DNA of 14,948 bases from Kmv42 sp040757455 (GTDB lineage: Bacteria > Nitrospirota > Thermodesulfovibrionia > Thermodesulfovibrionales > SM23-35): contig JBFLXE010000062.1 of NCBI GenBank assembly GCA_040757455.1, forward strand, positions 1-14,948, given 5' to 3'. The translations under genes and the position numbers were made by a program. The notes below the pieces were generated by a model. It ran no database searches and was not told where the DNA came from. It saw only the letters and a list, made by a program, of their open reading frames with translations. Below, piece by piece: positions 7,130-13,249 of this stretch (the stretch's first letter is position 1; every line of letters begins with the position of its first letter).

Positions 7130-7933
7130 TCAGGTGTCACTGATACTCTCATCTCGGCCTTGCGAGACAACATTGTGCATAAGATAGTTATTATAAATTT
7201 TGTTGCCGGAAGCGTGCTGACTCTGAATATAAATGCCCGCGCCACTGGTAAACTGCGTGCCGTTGTAAGAAGCGACATTGTCCCTGATAGTATTGTTATT
7301 GGAAAAATACAGGTGCAACCCATAGAAGCTGTTTCCCCTCGTGACATTTGCCGAAACTGTATTGGAATTTGCGGAAGTCAGCCACATTCCGGTGTTATTC
7401 TGCTCCGTACGGTTATTGCTCACGGTATTATTGTGCGAATACGAAAGAACTATGCCGCTCACGTTGAAATTTACAGTGTTGTCATGAACCGAATTGTAGT
7501 CTGAGTTGTAATATAGAAACATGGCTGTGGCATTGTCTCTTGCTGTCACGTAACTTATTTCTCCGGAATCGACATCGTGGAAGCGTATAGCATACAGCCT
7601 TTCACTCACCTCGACGTTCGTAATCTTTACGTTCGTCAACTGGCCCGAGCTGCCGTCGACATAGATCCCCCGGTCCCAGTAGTTATAAACTCCTCCCCCG
7701 ACAGTCGTCCTCACTCCGTCGATTTTATGTCCCTTGCCATCGAAGGTCACGTTGCTTGCCGTTATGACGATGCAGTCGCTCCCTGCATGATTCATTATGT
7801 CGGCATTGAGTTCATACGTTCCGGAAGACGAGATCGTCGTACATCCGGATACTAAAGTGGCTGCATGGGAAGCAGCACTCAATAAAAGGATGAAATTTAC
7901 GACAAAAATTATGATGATCGCTTTTTTCATCAT
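7130..7933 (-). CDS. Fragment: signal peptide and NosD-like beta-helix domain
   Basis: This is the 5' part of the large gene and the only piece with its own start signals (GGGAGGG just upstream; second ATG at 7930 is better spaced). A typical signal peptide ends SAASHA, with cleavage before ATLVSG. About 230 residues of right-handed beta-helix follow, with repeating NNTVSNN, NTIRDN and NKIYNN turns as in NosD and carbohydrate-binding/hydrolase-like surface proteins. It ends at TGA where related sequences commonly have Trp (ISNTW...GNYWSDY). If translation stops there the product is a 267-residue secreted beta-helix without the other domains. Confidence 0.7.
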   Translation of the reverse strand: MMKKAIIIIFVVNFILLLSAASHAATLVSGCTTISSSGTYELNADIMNHAGSDCIVITASNVTFDGKGHKIDGVRTTVGGGVYNYWDRGIYVDGSSGQLTNVKITNVEVSERLYAIRFHDVDSGEISYVTARDNATAMFLYYNSDYNSVHDNTVNFNVSGIVLSYSHNNTVSNNRTEQNNTGMWLTSANSNTVSANVTRGNSFYGLHLYFSNNNTIRDNVASYNGTQFTSGAGIYIQSQHASGNKIYNNYLMHNVVSQGRDESISDT

Positions 7934-8049
7934 ACCCTCCCTTCAATTCAATAAATTTCTTGATCGGTCAGGGCAAATACTGTCTGCCTGATACTCCACG
8001 AGTCATGAATAAACTGCGCTAAATTGCCCTGCCCTTTTCCACAGGCACC

Positions 8050-8096
8050 AAAAAAATGGCCGGGCCGCCGATCCTCACCTTCGGCAGCCCGGCCAT
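8050..8096 (-). terminator. Intrinsic terminator of the riboswitch expression platform
   Basis: On the minus strand ATGGCCGGGCTGCCGA (8096-8081) pairs with TCGGCGGCCCGGCCAT (8071-8056) as 16 bp with one G-U pair, a 9-base loop, and a run of seven T (8056-8050). This is the strongest intrinsic terminator in the window. Its 5' arm is the conserved 3' strand of the riboswitch aptamer, so the two structures exclude each other. Ligand binding should therefore block termination (an ON switch), which is an inference. Confidence 0.88.
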
Positions 8097-8165
8097 CCCG
8101 AACCCAATCCGGCATCCGGCGCTTTCCGTCCCTTCTCGCGAAAGGTTTAGCTTTTCGGGAAATAT
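8078..8165 (-). ncRNA. Cyclic di-GMP-I (GEMM-I) riboswitch aptamer
   Basis: The minus-strand RNA carries the class I signature in order: GCUAAACC (8151-8144); hairpin CCUUUC-GCGA-GAAGGG (8145-8130) with a GNRA tetraloop; GGGACGGAAAGC (8132-8121); a variable stem with CCGGA/UUCGG; and GCCGGGCUGCCGAAGG (8093-8078). The CUAAACC, GCGA, CGGAAAGC and GCCGGGCUGCCGAA parts resemble the Geobacter branch of the family. The nucleotide aligned with position 20 of the Vibrio Vc2 aptamer is G (8151), which favours c-di-GMP; in the cGAMP-sensing GEMM-Ib variants, as I recall, it is A. The alignment was done by eye. It precedes the large secreted protease/adhesin gene. Confidence 0.87.
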
Positions 8166-8225
8166 TTATTTTTGAAAACGCTGTTTGTCCCTAAAAAAGA
8201 AAAATGCCCTTTTTACCCCCGATGT

Positions 8226-8254
8226 CTAATAACACAAAAAAGGTTATTTGTAAA
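8226..8254 (-). promoter_or_regulatory. Candidate promoter of the riboswitch transcript
   Basis: TTTACA (8254-8249, 5 of 6 to the -35 consensus) and TATTAG (8231-8226, 4 of 6 to -10) are spaced by 17 bases. The start point would be near 8220, about 55 bases before the aptamer. It lies after the upstream PilZ gene, so the large gene would be its own unit. Confidence 0.45.
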
Positions 8255-8370
8255 TACAGAAACAGTTGTAATTTCATGAGGTAAAAGTTTTTAGAAAAGA
8301 TTTGAACTAAGTTTGAAACAGTTGCAGAGAAAGCTTAAAAGATTGTATTTTATGCCACAAAACCGGAACT

Positions 8371-8688
8371 CTATGTCAATGTCCTTAAGAATTTTTGGAA
8401 TGCGTAATCTTTTTCTTTTAGTTCTATTCCGGTTCCAAAGAGCCAGTTTGATCCCGGTATTTTAACGTTTCTTCTTACAACCCCCTTGAGGGAAGAAATC
8501 TTGTTATCCAGCAAATATAATTGAATGGTAAGCATCACATTATCCGGCAACAGCACGCCTCTCATAAATATGCCGTTATTGGATACATCACCTGTTATCC
8601 CGCCACAGATGAAGGTTCCTGAATCGATCCTTGCCAGCAGTCTCTTTTTAAACCTTCGGGTTCTCCTCTTCTCTTTCCCTGCTTTCAT
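8371..8688 (-). CDS. Short PilZ-domain protein (candidate c-di-GMP effector)
   Basis: This 105-residue protein is nearly all PilZ domain. The basic N-terminus RRTRRFKKR (8-16) offers RxxxR in two registers (R8-R12 or R12-R16), and DVSNNG (34-39) fits the D/NxSxxG motif; together these wrap around c-di-GMP in known PilZ structures. Beta strands follow (VMLTIQLYL, VVRRNVKI, WLFGTGIEL). No signal peptide or membrane segment is seen. It begins 20 bases after the DUF2934-PilZ gene and likely shares its transcript. The start has no clear Shine-Dalgarno. Its target is unknown. Confidence 0.85.
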   Translation of the reverse strand: MKAGKEKRRTRRFKKRLLARIDSGTFICGGITGDVSNNGIFMRGVLLPDNVMLTIQLYLLDNKISSLKGVVRRNVKIPGSNWLFGTGIELKEKDYAFQKFLRTLT

Positions 8689-8708
8689 CTGAATCTGACA
8701 TCATATGC

Positions 8709-9134
8709 TCATTGAAAGAAAACCCCGACCCTGAATAAGTTATTGTCTCTTCGACACCATCTAACTGTTCCCACCCTCGAAGGGTCAAGGATTCCGGGCA
8801 TCGTAACCTTCATGGCAACCTCTTCGGCGAGCAGTTCCTCCGCATAAAAGCCGATGCCCGAATCGCTCAGATCATGTGTGTTTGCCTTCCTCGCCGTAAT
8901 TATTCCCTTATTAGTAAATATGTAGACAATAGGAAGATCCAGCCTGAGTCTGTAATGTGCTCTTCTGTCTTTGGAAACAGCTGCCCTCTCTGTGTCAATC
9001 CTTTCCTGCTCTTTGTATCGTGCCATAACGATTCTTTCCGCCTCAAGCCAGTTCTGAAGATCGCGCCCATCCATTCTTCCGCTCTTCTCATAAAGTTCAT
9101 ACGCAACTTTTGATATTTCATCATGCAGGTTCAT
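8709..9134 (-). CDS. DUF2934-PilZ two-domain protein
   Basis: The 141-residue protein has an N-terminal DUF2934-like helical segment (about 4-40: ISKVAYELYEKSGR, DLQNWLEAE) joined to a PilZ domain with RRAHYR (R58xxxR62) and DLSDSG (88-93). DUF2934 is a short domain of unknown role, often on small cytosolic proteins; its fusion to PilZ suggests it is an output or partner-binding module, by inference. GGGAG lies a few bases before the ATG. It is the first of two adjacent PilZ genes. It ends with TGA, showing that UGA is a stop in this organism. Confidence 0.87.
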   Translation of the reverse strand: MNLHDEISKVAYELYEKSGRMDGRDLQNWLEAERIVMARYKEQERIDTERAAVSKDRRAHYRLRLDLPIVYIFTNKGIITARKANTHDLSDSGIGFYAEELLAEEVAMKVTMPGILDPSRVGTVRWCRRDNNLFRVGVFFQ

Positions 9135-9164
9135 TTACTCTCCCTTTACAAAAAAGTGAACTTC

Positions 9165-9182
9165 TTCCGGGCACACCCGGAA
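9165..9182 (-). terminator. Possible weak terminator after the asparaginase gene
   Basis: TTCCGGG (9165-9171) and CCCGGAA (9176-9182) form a perfect 7-bp hairpin with a CACA loop, 17 bases after the asparaginase stop. A minus-strand T-run (9150-9155) follows, but only about 9 bases beyond the stem, so it is not canonical. Confidence 0.35.
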
Positions 9183-9198
9183 CTACATTACAAAGAAT

Positions 9199-10110
9199 CT
9201 AAGGCACCTTCGACTCCTTAACCATCACATAACTGGCCATATGAGTATTTGAGGCCACAGAATAGCCTTCTTTTGAAATCCCGATGACGCCGACCTTGAT
9301 ATTTGGAGGAAACATATCAACACTCTCTTTACAAGCTCTTTCGATGGATTCACCGTTAGATACTCTCTCGTATACTTGTCTTGCCACCATTTTTCTGACG
9401 ATCTCTTCACCCATTCCGGTAACAGCTACTGCACAGGTCAAACCTGCATAAAATCCACATCCTATCATTGGCGTATCTCCCACCCTGCCCAGCATCATTG
9501 GTGCAAACCCTCCAGTTGACGCCGCTGATGAGAAGACCCCTTGCCTGTCTATTGCTGCAGCTCCAACGGTATCACAAAATATTTCCTGATACGAGATGTG
9601 TTGAAAATTCCAGAGAGATTCGACATCGTGACCCTTCCAATGCAGCACCTCTTCGTGCAATCTCTTCTCTTTTATCATCCTTTTTACTTTTTGATATCTC
9701 TCCAGAGCATCAGGTGATATGCTATACAGCCGGTCAAATCCCTTCTTGTTTGCGAAGACAGTTGCGCCCTCCCCTGCCAGTGCGACATGAGGTGTATCAA
9801 CAACCCTCCGCGCAACAAGTATCGGATTTTTCACATTTCTTATTGCAATGACTATCCCGAGTCTGCCCCGCGAATCCATCAATGCCGCATCCATCTCTAT
9901 CGTCTTTCCATCGAGGCGCACGGCCGAGCCGTAACCGGCATTAAATCTGCCGTCATCTTCAAGAATACGAACGGACTCAGCCACGGCATCCAGAGAACTT
10001 CTGCCTTCACCGAGTAAACCAAAAGCCCCTTCACACGCCTTCTTACAGGCATCTGACAGATTAGCCGGCGTTCCTGCACCTCCGTGAACCACAATGCCAT
10101 AAGAAATCAT
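9199..10110 (-). CDS. Isoaspartyl peptidase / L-asparaginase (Ntn-hydrolase)
   Basis: The 303-residue enzyme belongs to the plant-type asparaginase family, made as a precursor that cleaves itself into two subunits. It shows the N-terminal VVHGGAGTP, NAGYGSAV (57-64), EMDAALMD (72-79) and the cleavage site CDTVGAAAID with catalytic Thr181, followed by STGG and GCGFYAG. It hydrolyses isoaspartyl dipeptides and asparagine, which serves protein-damage repair and amino acid salvage in the cytosol. Length and motifs are complete. AAGGA lies 7 bases before the ATG. It is divergent from the sugar dehydrogenase across a 148-base gap. Confidence 0.92.
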   Translation of the reverse strand: MISYGIVVHGGAGTPANLSDACKKACEGAFGLLGEGRSSLDAVAESVRILEDDGRFNAGYGSAVRLDGKTIEMDAALMDSRGRLGIVIAIRNVKNPILVARRVVDTPHVALAGEGATVFANKKGFDRLYSISPDALERYQKVKRMIKEKRLHEEVLHWKGHDVESLWNFQHISYQEIFCDTVGAAAIDRQGVFSSAASTGGFAPMMLGRVGDTPMIGCGFYAGLTCAVAVTGMGEEIVRKMVARQVYERVSNGESIERACKESVDMFPPNIKVGVIGISKEGYSVASNTHMASYVMVKESKVP

Positions 10111-10196
10111 TCAAAATCCTTCTTACCTCAAAAAGTTAAGATACCATTCTTTTTACTGCTACTGTTTCGGTATTCATCTATATCAATTTTCTCATT

Positions 10197-10223
10197 TTGA
10201 ACAAGTCTGCCTGCTATTATAAT
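10197..10223 (+). promoter_or_regulatory. Sigma-70-like promoter for the sugar dehydrogenase
   Basis: TTGAAC (10197-10202) and a perfect TATAAT (10218-10223) lie 15 bases apart, or 16 if TTTGAA is taken as the -35 box. The transcript would start near 10230, about 29 bases before the gene. The spacing is slightly short. Confidence 0.5.
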
Positions 10224-10258
10224 ATTAAGTAATAATTTTTGGTGCTAGGCATCCAAAC

Positions 10259-11407
10259 ATGAGAAAAAAATTTCTTATTGCTTTCCTTTTGCTGGTAGCA
10301 TTATCAATCGCATGTTCTCCGAAAGTCGGCGGCAAGCCTCAAGAAGCCGGAGACGTCTTCCTTATCGACGGCGACAGAGTCGCTGTCAATGTCTGGATTG
10401 AGCGGATGGAGATACCATGGTCTCTGGTTTTCCTTCCTGATGGCAGAGCTCTTGTAAGTGAAAGGCCAGGCCGAATAAGGCAGATAAAGGACGGAAAACT
10501 TCTCGAAAAATCCTATGTGCAAATAGATGTCGCCCACACCGGAGAAGGTGGATTGATGGGGCTTGCGATCCATCCTGATTTTCCGGGTAAACCATATATT
10601 TATGCCATGCACACGTATGAGAGACGAGACGGATTGTTTAACCGCGTGATAAGACTCAAAGATAAAAAATCATCGGCTGAATTCGACAGAGTAATAATAG
10701 ATGGAATACCGGGCGGACGATTTCACAATGGGGGTCGAATCGCCTTCGGTCCTGATGGCATGTTATATATAACCACGGGGGAGACTTTTCGCGCAGAACT
10801 TGCCCAGGACCTCAATTCTCTCGGTGGGAAGATATTACGAGTAACGCCTGAAGGAGAGATACCAGAAGACAATCCCTTTAAAGATTCACCAGTGTACTCA
10901 TTCGGTCACAGAAATCCGCAGGGTCTCGCCTGGCAGCCTCAAACTAACAGGTTGTTTGCATCCGAACACGGGCCTTCGGGAGAATTCGGGCGTTCCGCAA
11001 ATGATGAGATCAACGTAATAAAAAAAGGCGGCAACTATGGATGGCCGAGGGTTATAGGTGCCGCGGGCATCAAGCCATATATAGATCCTGTTGTCGTATG
11101 GAAAAATACGACGCCTCCCTCGGGCATGACATTTTATAGGTCAGATCTTCTCAGGCATTTGCAGGGCAATCTCTTCGTCGCAACATTAAGGAGCCAGGCT
11201 CTTATCAGGATATTACTTGCCAAAGATAAAGTCGAAAGGATAGAAAGATGGTTTGCAAGTGATTTTTCGGAAGGAAAATATGGAAGATTGAGGGATGTCG
11301 TGGAGGGTCCGGACGGCGCCCTCTATTTCCTTACGAATAACAGGGATGGCAGAGGTACTCCCCGAACAGGGGATGACAGGATATATGTTATAAGGCCGAA
11401 GCAATGA
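10259..11407 (+). CDS. PQQ-dependent soluble aldose sugar dehydrogenase, exported
   Basis: The 382-residue protein has the six-bladed propeller of the soluble glucose/aldose sugar dehydrogenase family, which oxidises sugars in the periplasm using PQQ. Motifs: IPWSLVFLPDGRALVSERPG (52-71), GLMGLAIHPDFP (98-109), FHNGGRIAFGPDG (155-167, with H156 as likely catalytic base), GHRNPQGLAW (216-225), SEHGPSGE and DEINVIKKGGNYGWP (249-263). The N-terminus is a signal sequence ending SIAC (C19), a loose lipobox, so it may be a lipoprotein. No PQQ synthesis genes are in the window; some family members bind PQQ poorly, so activity is inferred. No good Shine-Dalgarno is seen. It ends with TGA, one base from the convergent acyl-CoA dehydrogenase stop. 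Confidence 0.9.
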   Translation: MRKKFLIAFLLLVALSIACSPKVGGKPQEAGDVFLIDGDRVAVNVWIERMEIPWSLVFLPDGRALVSERPGRIRQIKDGKLLEKSYVQIDVAHTGEGGLMGLAIHPDFPGKPYIYAMHTYERRDGLFNRVIRLKDKKSSAEFDRVIIDGIPGGRFHNGGRIAFGPDGMLYITTGETFRAELAQDLNSLGGKILRVTPEGEIPEDNPFKDSPVYSFGHRNPQGLAWQPQTNRLFASEHGPSGEFGRSANDEINVIKKGGNYGWPRVIGAAGIKPYIDPVVVWKNTTPPSGMTFYRSDLLRHLQGNLFVATLRSQALIRILLAKDKVERIERWFASDFSEGKYGRLRDVVEGPDGALYFLTNNRDGRGTPRTGDDRIYVIRPKQ

Positions 11408-11408
11408 A

Positions 11409-12563
11409 TTACTTCTTTGCCGCTTCTTTTATCAATGCCTGCCCGATAACGTTCCTCTGAATCTGGTTGGTACCCTCGTAGATCTGAAGAATCTTTGCGT
11501 CCCGCATCATCTTCTCCACAGGATATTCTCTCATATAGCCCGATCCTCCCATTACCTGAACGGCATTTGTTGTAACTCTCATCGCCATATCGGTCGCAAA
11601 TACCTTTGCCATTGCAGAGACTTTAGATATCTCCCTTGCACCACTGTCCATATATCTTGCAACTGAGTATACAAGTGACCTTGCAGCTTCTATTTCGGTC
11701 GCCATATCCGAAAGCATATGCTGTACCGCCTGAAAACTGATCACCGGATGTCCAAATTGAATACGCTGCCTTGCAAACTTCACGGCTTCCTCAAATGCAC
11801 CCTGTGCTACACCTACTCCCTGTGCCCCAACTCCCACCCGTGAGTTATCAAGTGTCTTCATGGCGACGACAAAACCTAAACCTTCTTTGCCGAGGATATT
11901 CTCTTTAGGTATTCTGCAATCCTCGAATATGAGTTCCCTTGTCACAGATGCTCTGATTCCCATCTTTTTTTCCTTCTTGCCAAATCCGAATCCAGGCGTG
12001 CCCTTCTCAACTAAAAATGCGGACGCGCCTCTCGCACCTTTCGCCCTGTCTGTAATCGCAATGATCGTGTAAATCTCTGCCTCCCCCCCGTTTGTGATCC
12101 ACTGCTTTGTCCCATTTATTACATATTCATTACCATCAATTTTCGCAGTCGTCTGTATTCCCGCGGCATCACTTCCCGCATTTGGCTCCGTGAGACCAAA
12201 GGCGACAAGCCTCTCTCCTCTCGCTATGTCCGGAAGATATTTTCTTTTTTGCTCTTCAGTTCCAAAAAGTAAAATTGGATACGTGCCAAGGGCATTCGCC
12301 GCATACGTCGTTGACACACCAAGACATGCCCTCGATAGCTCTTCGACGGCAAGGCATAATTCCAAAGCACCCTTACCCAGACCTCCGTATTCCTCAGGGA
12401 CAAAAAGCCCGAAAAGATCTGACTGTGCAAGCACTTTGACTATTTCCCAGGGAAATTCTTCCTTTTCATCGAGCTCGTGCCTTGCGGGCACAACTTTTTC
12501 CTCTGCAATCTGTCTGACCAGATTTTTTATCATCAACTGTTCCTCGGTCAAAAAATAGTCCAT
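11409..12563 (-). CDS. Acyl-CoA dehydrogenase
   Basis: The 384-residue flavoenzyme has the family's usual length and complete motifs: N-terminal helices (LTEEQLMIKNLVRQIAEE), the FAD/substrate loop GLTEPNAGSDAAG, the W-I-T-N-G segment KQWITNGGEAE, QVMGGSGYMREYPVEK, and IYEGTNQIQR with the catalytic base Glu363. This placement of Glu is that of short-chain (butyryl-CoA type) dehydrogenases, so a short or branched acyl-CoA substrate is likely. It oxidises acyl-CoA to enoyl-CoA with electron transfer flavoprotein as acceptor; no etf genes are nearby. AGGAGGA lies 5 bases before the ATG, and it has its own promoter. Confidence 0.94.
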   Translation of the reverse strand: MDYFLTEEQLMIKNLVRQIAEEKVVPARHELDEKEEFPWEIVKVLAQSDLFGLFVPEEYGGLGKGALELCLAVEELSRACLGVSTTYAANALGTYPILLFGTEEQKRKYLPDIARGERLVAFGLTEPNAGSDAAGIQTTAKIDGNEYVINGTKQWITNGGEAEIYTIIAITDRAKGARGASAFLVEKGTPGFGFGKKEKKMGIRASVTRELIFEDCRIPKENILGKEGLGFVVAMKTLDNSRVGVGAQGVGVAQGAFEEAVKFARQRIQFGHPVISFQAVQHMLSDMATEIEAARSLVYSVARYMDSGAREISKVSAMAKVFATDMAMRVTTNAVQVMGGSGYMREYPVEKMMRDAKILQIYEGTNQIQRNVIGQALIKEAAKK

Positions 12564-12581
12564 TAGTCTCCTCCTAAGGGT

Positions 12582-12610
12582 TATATATGGTTCGTGACGG
12601 GCGCTTTCAA
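12582..12610 (-). promoter_or_regulatory. Sigma-70-like promoter for the acyl-CoA dehydrogenase
   Basis: On the minus strand TTGAAA (12610-12605) and TATATA (12587-12582) are spaced by exactly 17 bases. The predicted start near 12576 would leave only about a dozen bases before the ATG, with the AGGAGGA ribosome site barely inside the leader, so the true start may lie slightly differently. Confidence 0.5.
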
Positions 12611-12700
12611 GAAGTTAAGTTTAACATAAACGCGAAGAAGATAGAACACTGCCTGCAGGCGAAATAGGAAAAAATTAAAGGTTCTTCCGGAAATGGGGAA

Positions 12701-13090
12701 CTAAGACTCGGCCATTTTTAGATCGCCGTCGATAATTTTCAATCCGGCTACTGCACTGGAAACATCAAGTTTCTTCGTCCATACCACTTCTGCCTTCAAT
12801 TTGGAATCATCAACTTCGAGGTCCATCACGTCATCCGCAGCTAATGGAGCATTATCAAGTAATTTAATGCAGAGGCCTCTTGGGGAATAATTCATGGTAT
12901 TCGCTCTGATATTCTGGCCACCACAGCAAAGGATGACAGACATTTCTTTCTCTGCACGATATTGTTTTCTTTTATCGACACCGTACCTTCCGCTAAAAAG
13001 AATACCGCAATACGGACACGGCTTAAAAATTTCAGCAGACGAACTGTATGAATCCTTGTTGCAACGGGGGCATATAAGTCTTAAGATCAA
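12701..13090 (-). CDS. Zinc-ribbon PilZ-domain protein
   Basis: The 129-residue protein begins with a zinc ribbon: CPRC (C7, C10) and CPYC (C25, C28). A PilZ-like domain follows with RKQYR (R41xxxR45) and NYSPRG (67-72, the NxSxxG form), then strands ending DLEVDD and AEVVWTK. Both c-di-GMP-contact motifs are present, so ligand binding is plausible though untested. The zinc ribbon may mediate protein or nucleic acid contact. The start is a TTG, supported by GGGAGG 5 bases upstream and by the first Cys pair lying just after it. It lies between the LuxR-type regulator and the acyl-CoA dehydrogenase with clear gaps on both sides. Confidence 0.78.
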   Translation of the reverse strand: MILRLICPRCNKDSYSSSAEIFKPCPYCGILFSGRYGVDKRKQYRAEKEMSVILCCGGQNIRANTMNYSPRGLCIKLLDNAPLAADDVMDLEVDDSKLKAEVVWTKKLDVSSAVAGLKIIDGDLKMAES

Positions 13091-13249
13091 GTATACCTCC
13101 CAACAAATCTATCAGTTGCACGCGAATAGAATACCAGATATCTCTTAAAAACACATAATATATTTTTACAAATCTTTCAATTAGACCAAGGTATGAATCT
13201 TCATACAAAATGGTTCAATATCATTAAAACTTTAGTTTTAAAACTCGGG

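Larger units (their letters stand above)
4058..7933 (-). pseudogene. Large secreted multidomain metalloprotease/adhesin gene, interrupted
   Basis: One ancestral reading frame spans the whole region; repaired, it would encode about 1290 residues. Domains in order: signal peptide; NosD-like beta-helix; four MopE-type metal-binding repeats; a metzincin-like protease with HEXXHXXGXXH (6047-6018) and a Met-turn-like GIDIMSF (Met codon at 5758-5756); thrombospondin type 3 repeats; a PKD domain; a post-COAP-1-like C-terminal domain. Lesions: in-frame TGA at 7130-7132; a missing base near 6076-6078; an extra base in the C-run at 5889-5892; a missing base near 4613-4616; an extra base near 4271-4277. 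Each indel restores a family-like sequence when corrected. The indels alternate -1/+1, so the final stop at 4058 is in the starting frame. Either a recently decayed gene or sequencing errors; neighbouring genes show no such lesions. Preferred start is the second ATG (7930), 5 bases after GGAGGG-like sequence. A c-di-GMP riboswitch lies in the leader. Confidence 0.8.
7940..8370. other. Long leader region of the large secreted gene
   Basis: This 430-base gap between a PilZ gene stop and the large gene start contains no convincing ORF. It holds a candidate promoter, the c-di-GMP riboswitch, its terminator, and about 115 bases of further untranslated leader before the ribosome site. Confidence 0.6.

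Noticed and set aside
7130..7132. UGA read as tryptophan or selenocysteine in this organism
   Set aside because: The DUF2934-PilZ gene and the sugar dehydrogenase both end at TGA where the protein family ends, and no SECIS-like hairpin was recognised after 7130.
7037..7504. Plus-strand open frame of 155 codons
   Set aside because: It is antisense to the NosD domain, whose repeated turns explain the lack of stops; no start signals and no family resemblance.
9468..9851. Plus-strand open frame of 127 codons
   Set aside because: It lies wholly opposite the well-supported asparaginase gene and has no domain or ribosome site.
12094..12558. Plus-strand open frame of 154 codons
   Set aside because: It is antisense to the acyl-CoA dehydrogenase, with low-complexity Ser/Pro-rich translation.
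13210..13245. AT-rich hairpin (TTAAAAC/GTTTTAA) as terminator of the LuxR-type gene
   Set aside because: The stem is only seven weak pairs with no GC core and no following U-tract.
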